From Chitinimonas prasina (GTDB taxonomy: Bacteria; Pseudomonadota; Gammaproteobacteria; Burkholderiales; Chitinimonadaceae), in NCBI RefSeq assembly GCF_030160395.1, contig NZ_BSOG01000001.1:28117-92116 (forward strand): DNA of 64,000 bases, given 5' to 3'. Shown piece by piece: positions 22,691 to 30,670 of this stretch. Under the pieces are notes generated by a model, which was not told where the DNA came from, did no database searches, and saw only the letters and a list, made by a program, of their open reading frames with translations. A program made the translations under genes and the position numbers. Position 1 is the stretch's first letter. Every line of letters begins with the position of its first letter.

Positions 22691-23596
22691 ATGTACGACG
22701 CCGCACGCGCCCATCTGCACACCGTTAGAGACCTGCTGCGCTTTGCCGTATCGCGCTTTCAGGAGGCCGAGCTGTTCTTTGGTCACGGCAATGCCACAGC
22801 CTGGGATGAGGCGGCTTACCTGACCCTGCATACCCTGCACCTGCCCTTGCACCAGCTCGATCCCTACCTGGATGCACGCCTGCTGCCGACGGAGATAGAC
22901 GCCGTACTGCAGCAGATCGAGGCACGCGTCACCACCCGCAAACCGGCAGCCTACCTCACCCAGGAGGCCTGGCTGGGCGACTACCGATTCTATGTGGACG
23001 AGCGCGTCATCGTGCCACGTTCCTTTATAGCGGAACTGCTGCCCCATGCGCTGGAGCCGTGGATCGAATATCCCGAGCTGGTCCACCGTGCCTTGGATCT
23101 CTGCACCGGCTCCGGCTGCCTGGCCATCCTGCTGGCCGAGCACTACCCCGACGCCGAGGTGGATGGTGTGGACCTGTCCACCGAGGCGCTGGAAGTGGCC
23201 GCCATCAACGTCGAACAGTATGGCCTGCAAGACCGCGTGCGCCTGCTGGAATCCGACCTGTTCACCGCAGTCGAGGGTGAGACATACGACTTGATCGTCT
23301 CCAACCCACCCTATGTCGATGCCCCATCGGTCGCGGCCTTGCCCGATGAATACCTGCACGAGCCCGAGTTGGCGCTGGGCAGTGGCGAAGATGGCCTGGA
23401 TGCCACGCGCGCCATCATCGAAAACGCCAGCCGCCTGCTCAACCCGCATGGCGTGCTGGTGGTGGAAATGGGCCACAATCGCGAAGCGCTGGAACCGCAG
23501 TACCCGGCACTGGCGTTCCACTGGTTGGCCACCAGCAGCGGCGATGGTTTTGTCTTTCTGCTGACGCGCGAGCAACTGGTCGAAGCCGGGTTCTGA
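22691..23596 (+). CDS. prmB: Ribosomal protein uL3 glutamine methyltransferase
   Basis: The 301-residue SAM-dependent enzyme methylates a glutamine of ribosomal protein L3. The SAM site LDLCTGSGCLAILLA and the catalytic NPPYVD motif are present, the latter typical of HemK/PrmB enzymes. PrmB is preferred over release-factor methyltransferase PrmC because of the N-terminal region (ELFFGHGNATAWDEAAYL) and the VPRSFIAELL segment. It is transcribed divergently from rhlE; upstream lies about 200 bases with no gene. Confidence 0.94.
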   Translation: MYDAARAHLHTVRDLLRFAVSRFQEAELFFGHGNATAWDEAAYLTLHTLHLPLHQLDPYLDARLLPTEIDAVLQQIEARVTTRKPAAYLTQEAWLGDYRFYVDERVIVPRSFIAELLPHALEPWIEYPELVHRALDLCTGSGCLAILLAEHYPDAEVDGVDLSTEALEVAAINVEQYGLQDRVRLLESDLFTAVEGETYDLIVSNPPYVDAPSVAALPDEYLHEPELALGSGEDGLDATRAIIENASRLLNPHGVLVVEMGHNREALEPQYPALAFHWLATSSGDGFVFLLTREQLVEAGF

Positions 23597-23656
23597 TTCC
23601 GGCCCCAGCAGCGCCCTGGCCGTTGGCGCGCGGGCAGCACCAGCCAGCCGGTACGG

Positions 23657-25165
23657 CTACAGGCCAAAGAACCGCCGTATCCGGTCCAGCACTTCGGCCT
23701 GATGCGGCACCACCGGCACAGTAGCAAGGTCGCGGGCATGCAGCTGGTTCTCCGCCAGGCGCTCCGCCAGTATCCGTGACAAGGCATCGGCCAGCGCTGG
23801 CCGCGCAGTCAGTATGGCCTCAAAGCCAGCGCGGTCCAGCCGATAGCATTCCACATAGGTCGCCGCCACCACCGTAGCCGTACGCGGCGCGCCTGTCATC
23901 AGGCCCATTTCGCCAAAGAACCCGCCTGCCTTGAGGTGGCCCAGCAAATCCGCACCCGGTGCCTGGTAGTTGCGCCAGACATCCACCTCACCCAGGGTCA
24001 GGATATACAGCCAGTGCGCCACGGCCCCCTGCCGGCTGATCACATCACCACTCTCGAACGGCGCGAACCGCAGTTGCTCTGCCAGGTGCCTGCGTTCCTC
24101 GTCGGTAAAGTCATTGAACAGCGAAACACACTCCAGCGCCCGCAAGCGCCGGCTGATATCGGTCTCCTGCCGCTGCGCCGCCGTCTTGTCGTTGTCCTTG
24201 GTCATCAGCACGTTGTGGCTGGGGCTGGCCAACGGTATGCCGTGGCGCACCAGGGCAGTGATCAGATGCGCCCGGACTTGAGAATCGGTCGGGTCATCCT
24301 GGGCAAAATCCGTCATCCAGTAACGCATGGCATAGCGCGCTATGCCGTCCCTGGCCTCCATCAGCACCGCGCCGGGCGGCGGCTCGGTCGATACGCCAGC
24401 GATATGCGCGTCCTGCACGGCCTGCTGCATCAGGGCAATCACCATGCTGGGCGGATGGTCCCAGGCGATATCCAGCCACACCCAGCGGCGCCACTCCAGG
24501 CCATGACCATTGAAGCGCTTGCCTATCACCTGGAAGCTGTTCTTCATGAGCCAGGCATTGGGTATCACCACCGTCTCGCCATTGCGGGTTTCGATCAGTG
24601 TGGAGCGCCACCCTACCTGCAACACCTTGCCAGAGTAGTCATGCAACTTCACCCACTGCCCCAGTTGCAGCGAGTCATCCAGCTGCAGGGCGATGCCTGA
24701 CAGGATATTGCCAAGGGTATCCTGCATGGCAAAGGCCACCACCGCCGTGATCACCGCCGAGGTCGTTACCAGTTGCGACAGGTCCAGCCCTGCATAGCGC
24801 AGCCGCACCAACCCCCAGGCCAGGTAGCCCAGCATCACCAGCACGTCTTCCAGTATCCGCGGCGGTTCTACGCCCAGCGCCCTCAGCAGCAGGCGGAACA
24901 AGGCCAGGCCAAACAGGCGGATGATGATCAGCCCCAGCAGGATGGTAAATATCTCGCGCAGCACTGCCCCACCCTGCGGAAAACCCATGCCGGCCAGGCC
25001 GCTGCTGAACCACAGGCCCATCGCTCCCAGCATCAGGTAGAGCAGCGTCAATCCCACATTGCGCCGCTCGTCCGGCCGAAAGCGGTACAGCGCCAGGAGC
25101 AGACCCGAGCAGATAACGAAGAGGTAAGGCCATTCCTGGCGGGCGAGGTGTTCGAGCGTAAGCAT
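23657..25165 (-). CDS. MscS-family mechanosensitive channel with cyclic-nucleotide-binding domain
   Basis: The 502-residue protein has three to four N-terminal membrane helices (to about residue 130), a MscS pore-lining helix and beta domain (about 140-260, with VVAFAMQDTLGNILSGIALQL and VIPNAWLMKNSFQV), and a C-terminal cNMP-binding/Crp-like domain (about 355-480, with FESGDVISRQGAVAHWLYILTLGEVDV and GGFFGEMGLMTGAPRTATV). Such channels are gated by ligand as well as tension. The ATG at 25165 lies before the first membrane helix; the longer frame would overlap the divergent gene promoter. Whether the ligand is cAMP or c-di-AMP cannot be told. Confidence 0.92.
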   Translation of the reverse strand: MLTLEHLARQEWPYLFVICSGLLLALYRFRPDERRNVGLTLLYLMLGAMGLWFSSGLAGMGFPQGGAVLREIFTILLGLIIIRLFGLALFRLLLRALGVEPPRILEDVLVMLGYLAWGLVRLRYAGLDLSQLVTTSAVITAVVAFAMQDTLGNILSGIALQLDDSLQLGQWVKLHDYSGKVLQVGWRSTLIETRNGETVVIPNAWLMKNSFQVIGKRFNGHGLEWRRWVWLDIAWDHPPSMVIALMQQAVQDAHIAGVSTEPPPGAVLMEARDGIARYAMRYWMTDFAQDDPTDSQVRAHLITALVRHGIPLASPSHNVLMTKDNDKTAAQRQETDISRRLRALECVSLFNDFTDEERRHLAEQLRFAPFESGDVISRQGAVAHWLYILTLGEVDVWRNYQAPGADLLGHLKAGGFFGEMGLMTGAPRTATVVAATYVECYRLDRAGFEAILTARPALADALSRILAERLAENQLHARDLATVPVVPHQAEVLDRIRRFFGL

Positions 25166-25268
25166 GTTTGCGACAAGCAGGTGTTCTGTACTCAGGATAG
25201 GCCATGCAATGGCCCGGCGAGTGCGGCGTAATTTGCTAGGATGAAATGACACCCGCCAAACAGATGCC

Positions 25269-26513
25269 ATGCCAGCCCCACAATTCTTTCTCGGACGTCA
25301 GCCCATAGTCGGCCGCCAGCGCGAACTGGTGGCCTATGAGTTGCTGTTCCGCACCAGCCAAGAAAACAGCGCCAGTGTAGAGGATGACGTCGTCGCCAGC
25401 GCCGCTGTGATGCAACATGCGTTTTCCGGACTGGGCCTGCAATCGGTGCTGGAAGACAAGCTGGGCTTTATCAACCTGTCCGCCCCCCTGCTGTGCAGCG
25501 ATGTCATCGAGATACTGCCACGTGAGCGAGTGGTACTGGAGATACTGGAGACCGTGGAGCTGACCCCCGCCGTCATCGAGCGCTGCCGTGCCCTCAAGGC
25601 CGCTGGCTACCGGCTGGCGCTGGACGATGTGATACGGTTTGACGAAGCCCAGAAGGCCATCCTGCCGCTAGTCGAAGTAGTGAAACTGGACGTGCTGGCC
25701 ATGCAGGCGCGCGAGACCGAGCAACTGGTTCGTGCGCTCAAACCTTATGGCGTCAAACTGCTGGCCGAGAAAGTAGATTCCACCCTGCAACGTGATTTCT
25801 GTCACGAGCTGGGCTGCGATCTGTTCCAGGGCTACTATTTTGCCCGCCCCACCATACTCAGCGGCAAGCCAGTGCAGCCCTCGGCCATGCTGCTGCTCAA
25901 GCTGCTGAGTCAGGTGGCCGCCGATGCCGATACGCAGGATCTGGAAGACACCCTCAAGCATGCGCCCGATCTGACCGTACACCTGTTGCGCCTGGTCAAC
26001 TCGGTGGCATTTGGCCTGCCCCGCAAGATATCCAGCGTGCGCACCGCGCTGACCCTGCTGGGTCGGGCGCAATTGCATCGCTGGGTGCAGATCATGGTGT
26101 TCGCCCAGCAATCCTCCACCCACACGGCGGCCGACCCGCTGGTGCAAACCGCCGCCGTGCGCGGCCACCTGATGGAACGCCTGACCCAGACCCTGCGGCC
26201 CGGCGACGAGCTGCTGGCCGACCGCGCCTTCATGGTAGGCATGCTGAGCCTGATCGATGCCCTGTTCGGCAAGCCCATGGAAGACGTGCTCAAGCCACTC
26301 AACCTGGAAGACACCGTACACGAGGCCCTGCTTAACCGCGGGGGCTGGATAGGCTATCTGCTGCGTCTGGTCGAGGGCATAGAACTGGCCGACCGCAATG
26401 TGACCCTCACCCTGCTGGGCGGGCTGGAAAACCTGAGCCTGGATACCCTCAATCGCCTTCAGATCGAAGCCATGAGCTGGGCCGCCCGCCTGGGCCGCGA
26501 CGAAGAAGCCTGA
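25269..26513 (+). CDS. EAL-HDOD signalling protein
   Basis: The 414-residue protein fuses a degenerate EAL domain (about 1-200) to a HDOD domain (about 205-400). The EAL signature is replaced by YELLFR, although ALDDV and a lysine equivalent (VVKLDVLAM) remain, so phosphodiesterase activity is doubtful and a c-di-GMP-binding or scaffold role is likely. The HDOD part (LLLKLLSQV, LTVHLLRLVNSVAFGLPRKISSVRTALTLLG) is conserved. It is divergent from the MscS gene, with about 100 bases between them, and ends at a bidirectional terminator. Relatives are called YuxH. Confidence 0.9.
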   Translation: MPAPQFFLGRQPIVGRQRELVAYELLFRTSQENSASVEDDVVASAAVMQHAFSGLGLQSVLEDKLGFINLSAPLLCSDVIEILPRERVVLEILETVELTPAVIERCRALKAAGYRLALDDVIRFDEAQKAILPLVEVVKLDVLAMQARETEQLVRALKPYGVKLLAEKVDSTLQRDFCHELGCDLFQGYYFARPTILSGKPVQPSAMLLLKLLSQVAADADTQDLEDTLKHAPDLTVHLLRLVNSVAFGLPRKISSVRTALTLLGRAQLHRWVQIMVFAQQSSTHTAADPLVQTAAVRGHLMERLTQTLRPGDELLADRAFMVGMLSLIDALFGKPMEDVLKPLNLEDTVHEALLNRGGWIGYLLRLVEGIELADRNVTLTLLGGLENLSLDTLNRLQIEAMSWAARLGRDEEA

Positions 26514-26541
26514 CTCACCCCCTACTCAGGCCATGTACCAT

Positions 26542-26573
26542 GAAAAACGCGAGGTCCATGCCTCGCGTTTTTC
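26542..26573. terminator. Bidirectional terminator
   Basis: Arms GAAAAACGCGAGG and CCTCGCGTTTTTC with a six-base loop, between the convergent EAL-HDOD and LivK-like genes. Confidence 0.92.
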
Positions 26574-26595
26574 GTACTGTTGTGAGGCCAAGCGC

Positions 26596-27780
26596 TTACT
26601 TGGCGCCCACCGTCTCCAGCACCGTCCACTTGCCGCCCACAACCTTGTAGATGGTGATGCCACCGTCTTTCAGATCGCCCTTGTCGTCAAAGGCAATGGC
26701 GGCTGCCGTCACACCGGCATAGCTTTCCTTGGCCAGCACCGGCAGGTAGACCTTGGGGTCCACCGAATTGGCCTTCTTCATGGCGTTGATCAGTTGGCGG
26801 GTGGAGTCGTAGCCATAGGGCGTGTAGATCTCCATTTCCTGGTACTTGGCCTTGTAGCGAGTCTCGAAATCCTTGCCGCCGGGCATCTGCTCCATCGGCA
26901 GCCCAGCCAGCGAGGCAATGCTGCCTTCCGCGTCCTTGCCTGCCAGTTGCACAAAGTTGTCAGTACGGGTCATCTCGCCCGATACCAGCGGCGCCTTCAG
27001 GCCCAGGCGCTTGAGCTGTATGGCCATGGGGCCGGACTGCGCATCAGCGCCGCCGTAGAAGATGATGTCCGGATTGCTGCCCTTGATGGCGGTCAGGATG
27101 CTGGCAAAGTCGGTGGCCTTGTCATTGGTGAATTCGCGCTTCACGATCTCGCCACCCGCTGCCTTGGCGGCCTTCTCGAACTCATCGGCCAGGCCCTGGC
27201 CATAAGCGGTACGGTCGTCAATGATGGCGATCTTCTTGGCGCCCAGCTTCTCCACCGCGTACTTGCCCACCACACCGCCCTGCTGGGTATCGTTGGTCAG
27301 CGAACGGAAGGTGGTCTTGAAGCCTTGCTGGGTATAGGCGGGTGCCGTTGCCATGGCAATCTGTGGAATACCGGCATCGGAATACACCTTGGAGGCCGGG
27401 ATGGAGGTACCCGAGTTGAAGTGGCCAATAACCCCAGCCACACCACTGTCCACCAGCTTCTGTGCCACCTGCGCACCGGCCTTGGGGTCAGCCTGGTCGT
27501 CTTCTGCCAGCAATTCGAACTTCACCTTCTTGCCGCCGATTTCGGGGTTGAGGGCGTTCTCGTCGTCTATGCCCATCTGCACACCGTTCTGGTAACCCTT
27601 GCCATAATGGGCCTGGGGTCCAGTCAAGGGGGCGGCAAAGCCGATCTTGACGACTTGTACTTCAGCACCAGCAGGCGCGCCTGCCTCGGCGGCGGGGGCG
27701 TCTTCCTTCTTGCCACAGGCACTCAGTGCCATTGCAACAGCAGCGGAAAGGGCAAATACACGGGTCTTGTTCACAGTCAT
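26596..27780 (-). CDS. LivK/LivJ-type branched-chain amino-acid-binding lipoprotein
   Basis: The 394-residue periplasmic binding protein has a lipoprotein signal (lipobox LSAC, Cys at residue 22) and a type I ligand-binding fold: VVKIGFAAPLTGPQAHYGKGYQNGV, FELLAEDDQADPKAG, GVIGHFNSGTSIPASKVY, FYGGADAQSGP and YTPYGYDSTRQL. The ATG at 27780 directly abuts GAGG; a GTG two codons on (27774) would have normal spacing and could be the real start. No permease or ATPase genes are adjacent, so it works with transporters encoded elsewhere or serves as a sensor. Confidence 0.92.
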   Translation of the reverse strand: MTVNKTRVFALSAAVAMALSACGKKEDAPAAEAGAPAGAEVQVVKIGFAAPLTGPQAHYGKGYQNGVQMGIDDENALNPEIGGKKVKFELLAEDDQADPKAGAQVAQKLVDSGVAGVIGHFNSGTSIPASKVYSDAGIPQIAMATAPAYTQQGFKTTFRSLTNDTQQGGVVGKYAVEKLGAKKIAIIDDRTAYGQGLADEFEKAAKAAGGEIVKREFTNDKATDFASILTAIKGSNPDIIFYGGADAQSGPMAIQLKRLGLKAPLVSGEMTRTDNFVQLAGKDAEGSIASLAGLPMEQMPGGKDFETRYKAKYQEMEIYTPYGYDSTRQLINAMKKANSVDPKVYLPVLAKESYAGVTAAAIAFDDKGDLKDGGITIYKVVGGKWTVLETVGAK

Positions 27781-27951
27781 CCTCGTTATGCTTGTGCAGT
27801 CCGCCAGGCTGCGTGGGTAGTAGCGGCTGGTGTCGCGTGCCGGATCGCGGCAGTAACGGCCAGGATTGTATGCCTGTGCGGCAGCGCTACATCTCGGGGA
27901 TATCCCTAGCAGGCAGGATATTTTCCTAGCCAAGACAACACCTTAGAACCT

Positions 27952-28767
27952 ATGCAATTGCTCGGTATCGATTTCACCAGCCGCCCCACCAGACGTAAAC
28001 CCATTACCGTCGCCCTGGGCCAACGTGAGGGCACCGTGCTGAGGCTAACTGCCATCCAGCGCCTGCCCGACTTCGCCGCATTTGAAGCCCTGCTGGCCCA
28101 AGCTGGCCCGTGGCTGGCCGCTTGCGACTTCCCCTTCGGCCTGCCAAGGGCGCTGGTGGTCAACCAGAGCTGGCCCACTGATTGGCCCGGTCTGATGGAC
28201 TACCTTGCCACGCTCGATAGAGCCCGCTTGCGCGACATCTGCAAAGCTTATTGCGACGCACGCCCAGCCGGTAGCAAGTTTGCCCACCGGGCAACCGATC
28301 TGCAGGCGCGTTCCAGTCCGTCGATGAAATGGGTCAATCCCCCAGTGCTCTATATGCTGCATGAAGGCGCCGTGCGCCTGCGGCAATCCGGCATCACGGT
28401 CGCCGGCCTGCACATGGGCGACCCGGCACGCATCGCCGTGGAGGGCTACCCCGCCCTCGCCGCCCGCACCATCGTAGGCAACGCCAGCTACAAGAGCGAC
28501 AGCAAGCAAAAGCAGACCGCCGAGCGCCGTGCGCGCCGGCTGGATATCGTGCAAGCCTTGCGGCAAGGCCACCCTAGCCTGGGGCTACGCCTGACCAGCG
28601 CAGACCCGGGCCTGCTGAGCGCCCTGGTGGAAGACCCCACGGCCGATCTGCTCGACGCCGTGCTATGCCTGCTGCAGGCCGGCTGGGCCAGCCAACGGGC
28701 GCACTACGGCCTGCCGGCGGATATGGATGTATTGGAAGGGTGGATCGTCAGCGTAGCGCCGGACTAG
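27952..28767 (+). CDS. DUF429 protein (predicted RNase H-like nuclease)
   Basis: The 271-residue protein belongs to DUF429, predicted to adopt an RNase H-like fold. Recognisable parts are GIDFTSRP near the start, ACDFPFGLPRALV, the KWVNPPVLYMLHEGA and EGYPALAARTI segments, and the C-terminal DLLDAVLCLLQAGWA. Conserved aspartates at GIDF and ACDF fit a metal site. It stands alone, divergent from the LivK-like gene. Nuclease activity is a fold-based prediction only. Confidence 0.85.
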   Translation: MQLLGIDFTSRPTRRKPITVALGQREGTVLRLTAIQRLPDFAAFEALLAQAGPWLAACDFPFGLPRALVVNQSWPTDWPGLMDYLATLDRARLRDICKAYCDARPAGSKFAHRATDLQARSSPSMKWVNPPVLYMLHEGAVRLRQSGITVAGLHMGDPARIAVEGYPALAARTIVGNASYKSDSKQKQTAERRARRLDIVQALRQGHPSLGLRLTSADPGLLSALVEDPTADLLDAVLCLLQAGWASQRAHYGLPADMDVLEGWIVSVAPD

Positions 28768-28844
28768 CCCGCATCGTCAAGACAGTACCAAGCTGCCTGA
28801 CACAAGGGCTGCGCTACGAGAAACTTGGGGAACAAGCGCGACAA

Positions 28845-29204
28845 CTACGGCTGACTGCCTTGGCCATGGCGGCCTGCCAACCAGCGCTGAATCTCTTGTT
28901 GCTGCAGCTTGCGTAGCCCCTCGGGCATGGTCAGATGCGATGTATCCCACCCCTCAAGCTCTATCACGCTATCCAGGCATGCCTGCAACACTGCGTGCGC
29001 CTGGGCCGTGGCCTCAGCGATCAAATGATGGGTTTCGCGCAAAGGGGCATCATCACGGCTCAGACAGGCTTGCTCGTAGCCATGCACTTCGCGCAATGCC
29101 AGCATAAGCCTGGCTACCTGCGCCGGACACGCGCATTGGTAGATCATGGCTTGGTCTATCATGTGCTCTAGTTGCTGGTCCTGATACTTTTCCTGCAGGT
29201 TCAT
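28845..29204 (-). CDS. Hypothetical protein, 119 residues
   Basis: Not recognised. A soluble, helical, Gln/Glu/His-rich protein with cysteines near residues 24-26 (YQCACPAQ), 47 and 75. An AGGAAACC ribosome site precedes the ATG at 29204 by suitable spacing. It is convergent with the DUF429 gene and monocistronic. The helix-rich composition (LREVHGYEQACLSRDDAPLR) and paired cysteines might mean metal binding, but nothing supports a function. Confidence 0.68.
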   Translation of the reverse strand: MNLQEKYQDQQLEHMIDQAMIYQCACPAQVARLMLALREVHGYEQACLSRDDAPLRETHHLIAEATAQAHAVLQACLDSVIELEGWDTSHLTMPEGLRKLQQQEIQRWLAGRHGQGSQP

Positions 29205-29401
29205 GGTGGTTTCCTCCTACACGGCTAGTTATAGACCGGTGAGGACGATCATAGCGGCATAACCGACACCAACCCCGGGTGTGCAGAGGGGGAGCGCTCA
29301 GCAATCAGGCGAAGCGACAGAGACGATTGACATGGCCATTTAGCGCCGCAGATACAGGGAGTTCTCGCCCGCCAGCGAAACAGCTAGGCAGGCGCCCGCA
29401 A

Positions 29402-30151
29402 CTAACCCAGGCGTTGCAGCGGTAGCCCATCTGCCAGGGCTTGCTTGGCACGGTAGACCTCACCTACCAGCAAGATGGCCGGCCCGGCCAGTTCCCAGCC
29501 AGCTGCCTGAGGCAGTTCGGCCAGGCTCATGGCCCATTCGCGGGCGTTGGGCAGGGAGGCATTCTCCACAATCAAGAGTGGGGTGTCGGGCCGCATGCCG
29601 CCAGCCAGCAAGGCGGCAGCTATCTCGGCCGCCTGCTTCACCCCCATATACAGCACCGTGGTATCCGCTGCCAGCACCGGTCTGACCCAATCGCTGCCCG
29701 CCTCGCCCTCGCCTACCCGCGCAGTGGCAAACAGCACATTACGGGCCTGGCCACGGCTGGTCAGCGAGACGCCTGCATCGGCCGACGCCGCCAGGGCAGC
29801 GGTAATGCCCGGTACGACCTCGCAAGCGATGCCCGCTTGCGCCAGCGCCTGCAGCTCTTCCTGCGCGCGGCCAAACAGCATGGGGTCGCCGCCCTTGAGC
29901 CGCACCACGCGCTGGTACTTGTGGGCGGCATCCAGCAGCATCTTGTTGATGAAACGCTGGGCGGTGGAGGCCTTGTTGCAGCGTTTTCCCACTGGTATCA
30001 GCACGGCCTGCGGGCAGTAGTCCAGCATCTCCGGCTGCACCAGGGCGTCATACAGCACGGCATCGGCCTGCTGCAGCAAGCGCATGCCCCGCACGGTGAT
30101 CAGGTCAGCCGCGCCCGGCCCGGCGCCGATCAGATGGACCTTGCCCGCCAT
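29402..30151 (-). CDS. Uroporphyrinogen-III C-methyltransferase (sulfite reductase cluster copy)
   Basis: A 249-residue SUMT that makes precorrin-2 for siroheme. It carries GAGPGAADLITVRGMRLL, LIPVGKRCNKAST, VRLKGGDPMLFGRAQEEL and the C-terminal ILLVGEVYRAK. It is the last gene of the - strand cluster cysI-DUF934-SUMT, separated by 3 bases from DUF934, so its product serves the siroheme of CysI. It differs clearly from the cobA copy at 9307, which belongs to the nitrate operon. Confidence 0.94.
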   Translation of the reverse strand: MAGKVHLIGAGPGAADLITVRGMRLLQQADAVLYDALVQPEMLDYCPQAVLIPVGKRCNKASTAQRFINKMLLDAAHKYQRVVRLKGGDPMLFGRAQEELQALAQAGIACEVVPGITAALAASADAGVSLTSRGQARNVLFATARVGEGEAGSDWVRPVLAADTTVLYMGVKQAAEIAAALLAGGMRPDTPLLIVENASLPNAREWAMSLAELPQAAGWELAGPAILLVGEVYRAKQALADGLPLQRLG

Positions 30152-30154
30152 GGT

Positions 30155-30670
30155 TCAGCCTCCCCGGCGCCGGAACAGGGGCAAGGGCTGGTCGGCCGCG
30201 CCCTGATAGAACTCGCTGAAGTCATCCAGCCCCTTGGCAGCTTCTTCCACATCCTTGTCGGCACGTATCTCGAAGGCATCGAAGCCGCAGCGCCTGAGAT
30301 ACAGCAGGGTATCCTTGAACACATCGCCCACCGCCCGCAGCTCACCGGCAAAGCCATAACGCTCGCGCAGCAAACGGCCTATGGAGAAGCCACGGCCATC
30401 GGTAAAGGCGGGGAAATCCACGGCAATGATGCTGAGCCGGGCTGCGTCCTGCCCCAGTGCCTCGGGTTCGTCATCCGGTGCAAACCAGATGCCCACATCG
30501 GCACGCCCCAGCAACTCGTCGCGCCGCTCCAGCCACTCCTTCAAAGGCAGCAGGGTATGCGCCGGGATGGTGTCGTCACAGCCCTCGGCCACGCGCAGCC
30601 AGTGGTTGGCCACGATCTCGCGCTGGCCATTGCTGCGATCGAGCTTGATGATGTGCGGGTGCTTACCCAT
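30155..30670 (-). CDS. DUF934 protein of sulfite reductase operon
   Basis: The 171-residue protein is the DUF934 family member usually found after cysI in proteobacteria. The signature parts are VDFPAFTDGRGFSIGRLLRERYGFAGELRAVGDVF and LLYLRRCGFDAFEIRADKD. The start at 30670 overlaps the cysI stop by 8 bases, and the next gene follows after 3, so it is translationally coupled. It may assist sulfite reductase maturation or substitute for a missing subunit; the biochemical role is unknown. Confidence 0.9.
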   Translation of the reverse strand: MGKHPHIIKLDRSNGQREIVANHWLRVAEGCDDTIPAHTLLPLKEWLERRDELLGRADVGIWFAPDDEPEALGQDAARLSIIAVDFPAFTDGRGFSIGRLLRERYGFAGELRAVGDVFKDTLLYLRRCGFDAFEIRADKDVEEAAKGLDDFSEFYQGAADQPLPLFRRRGG

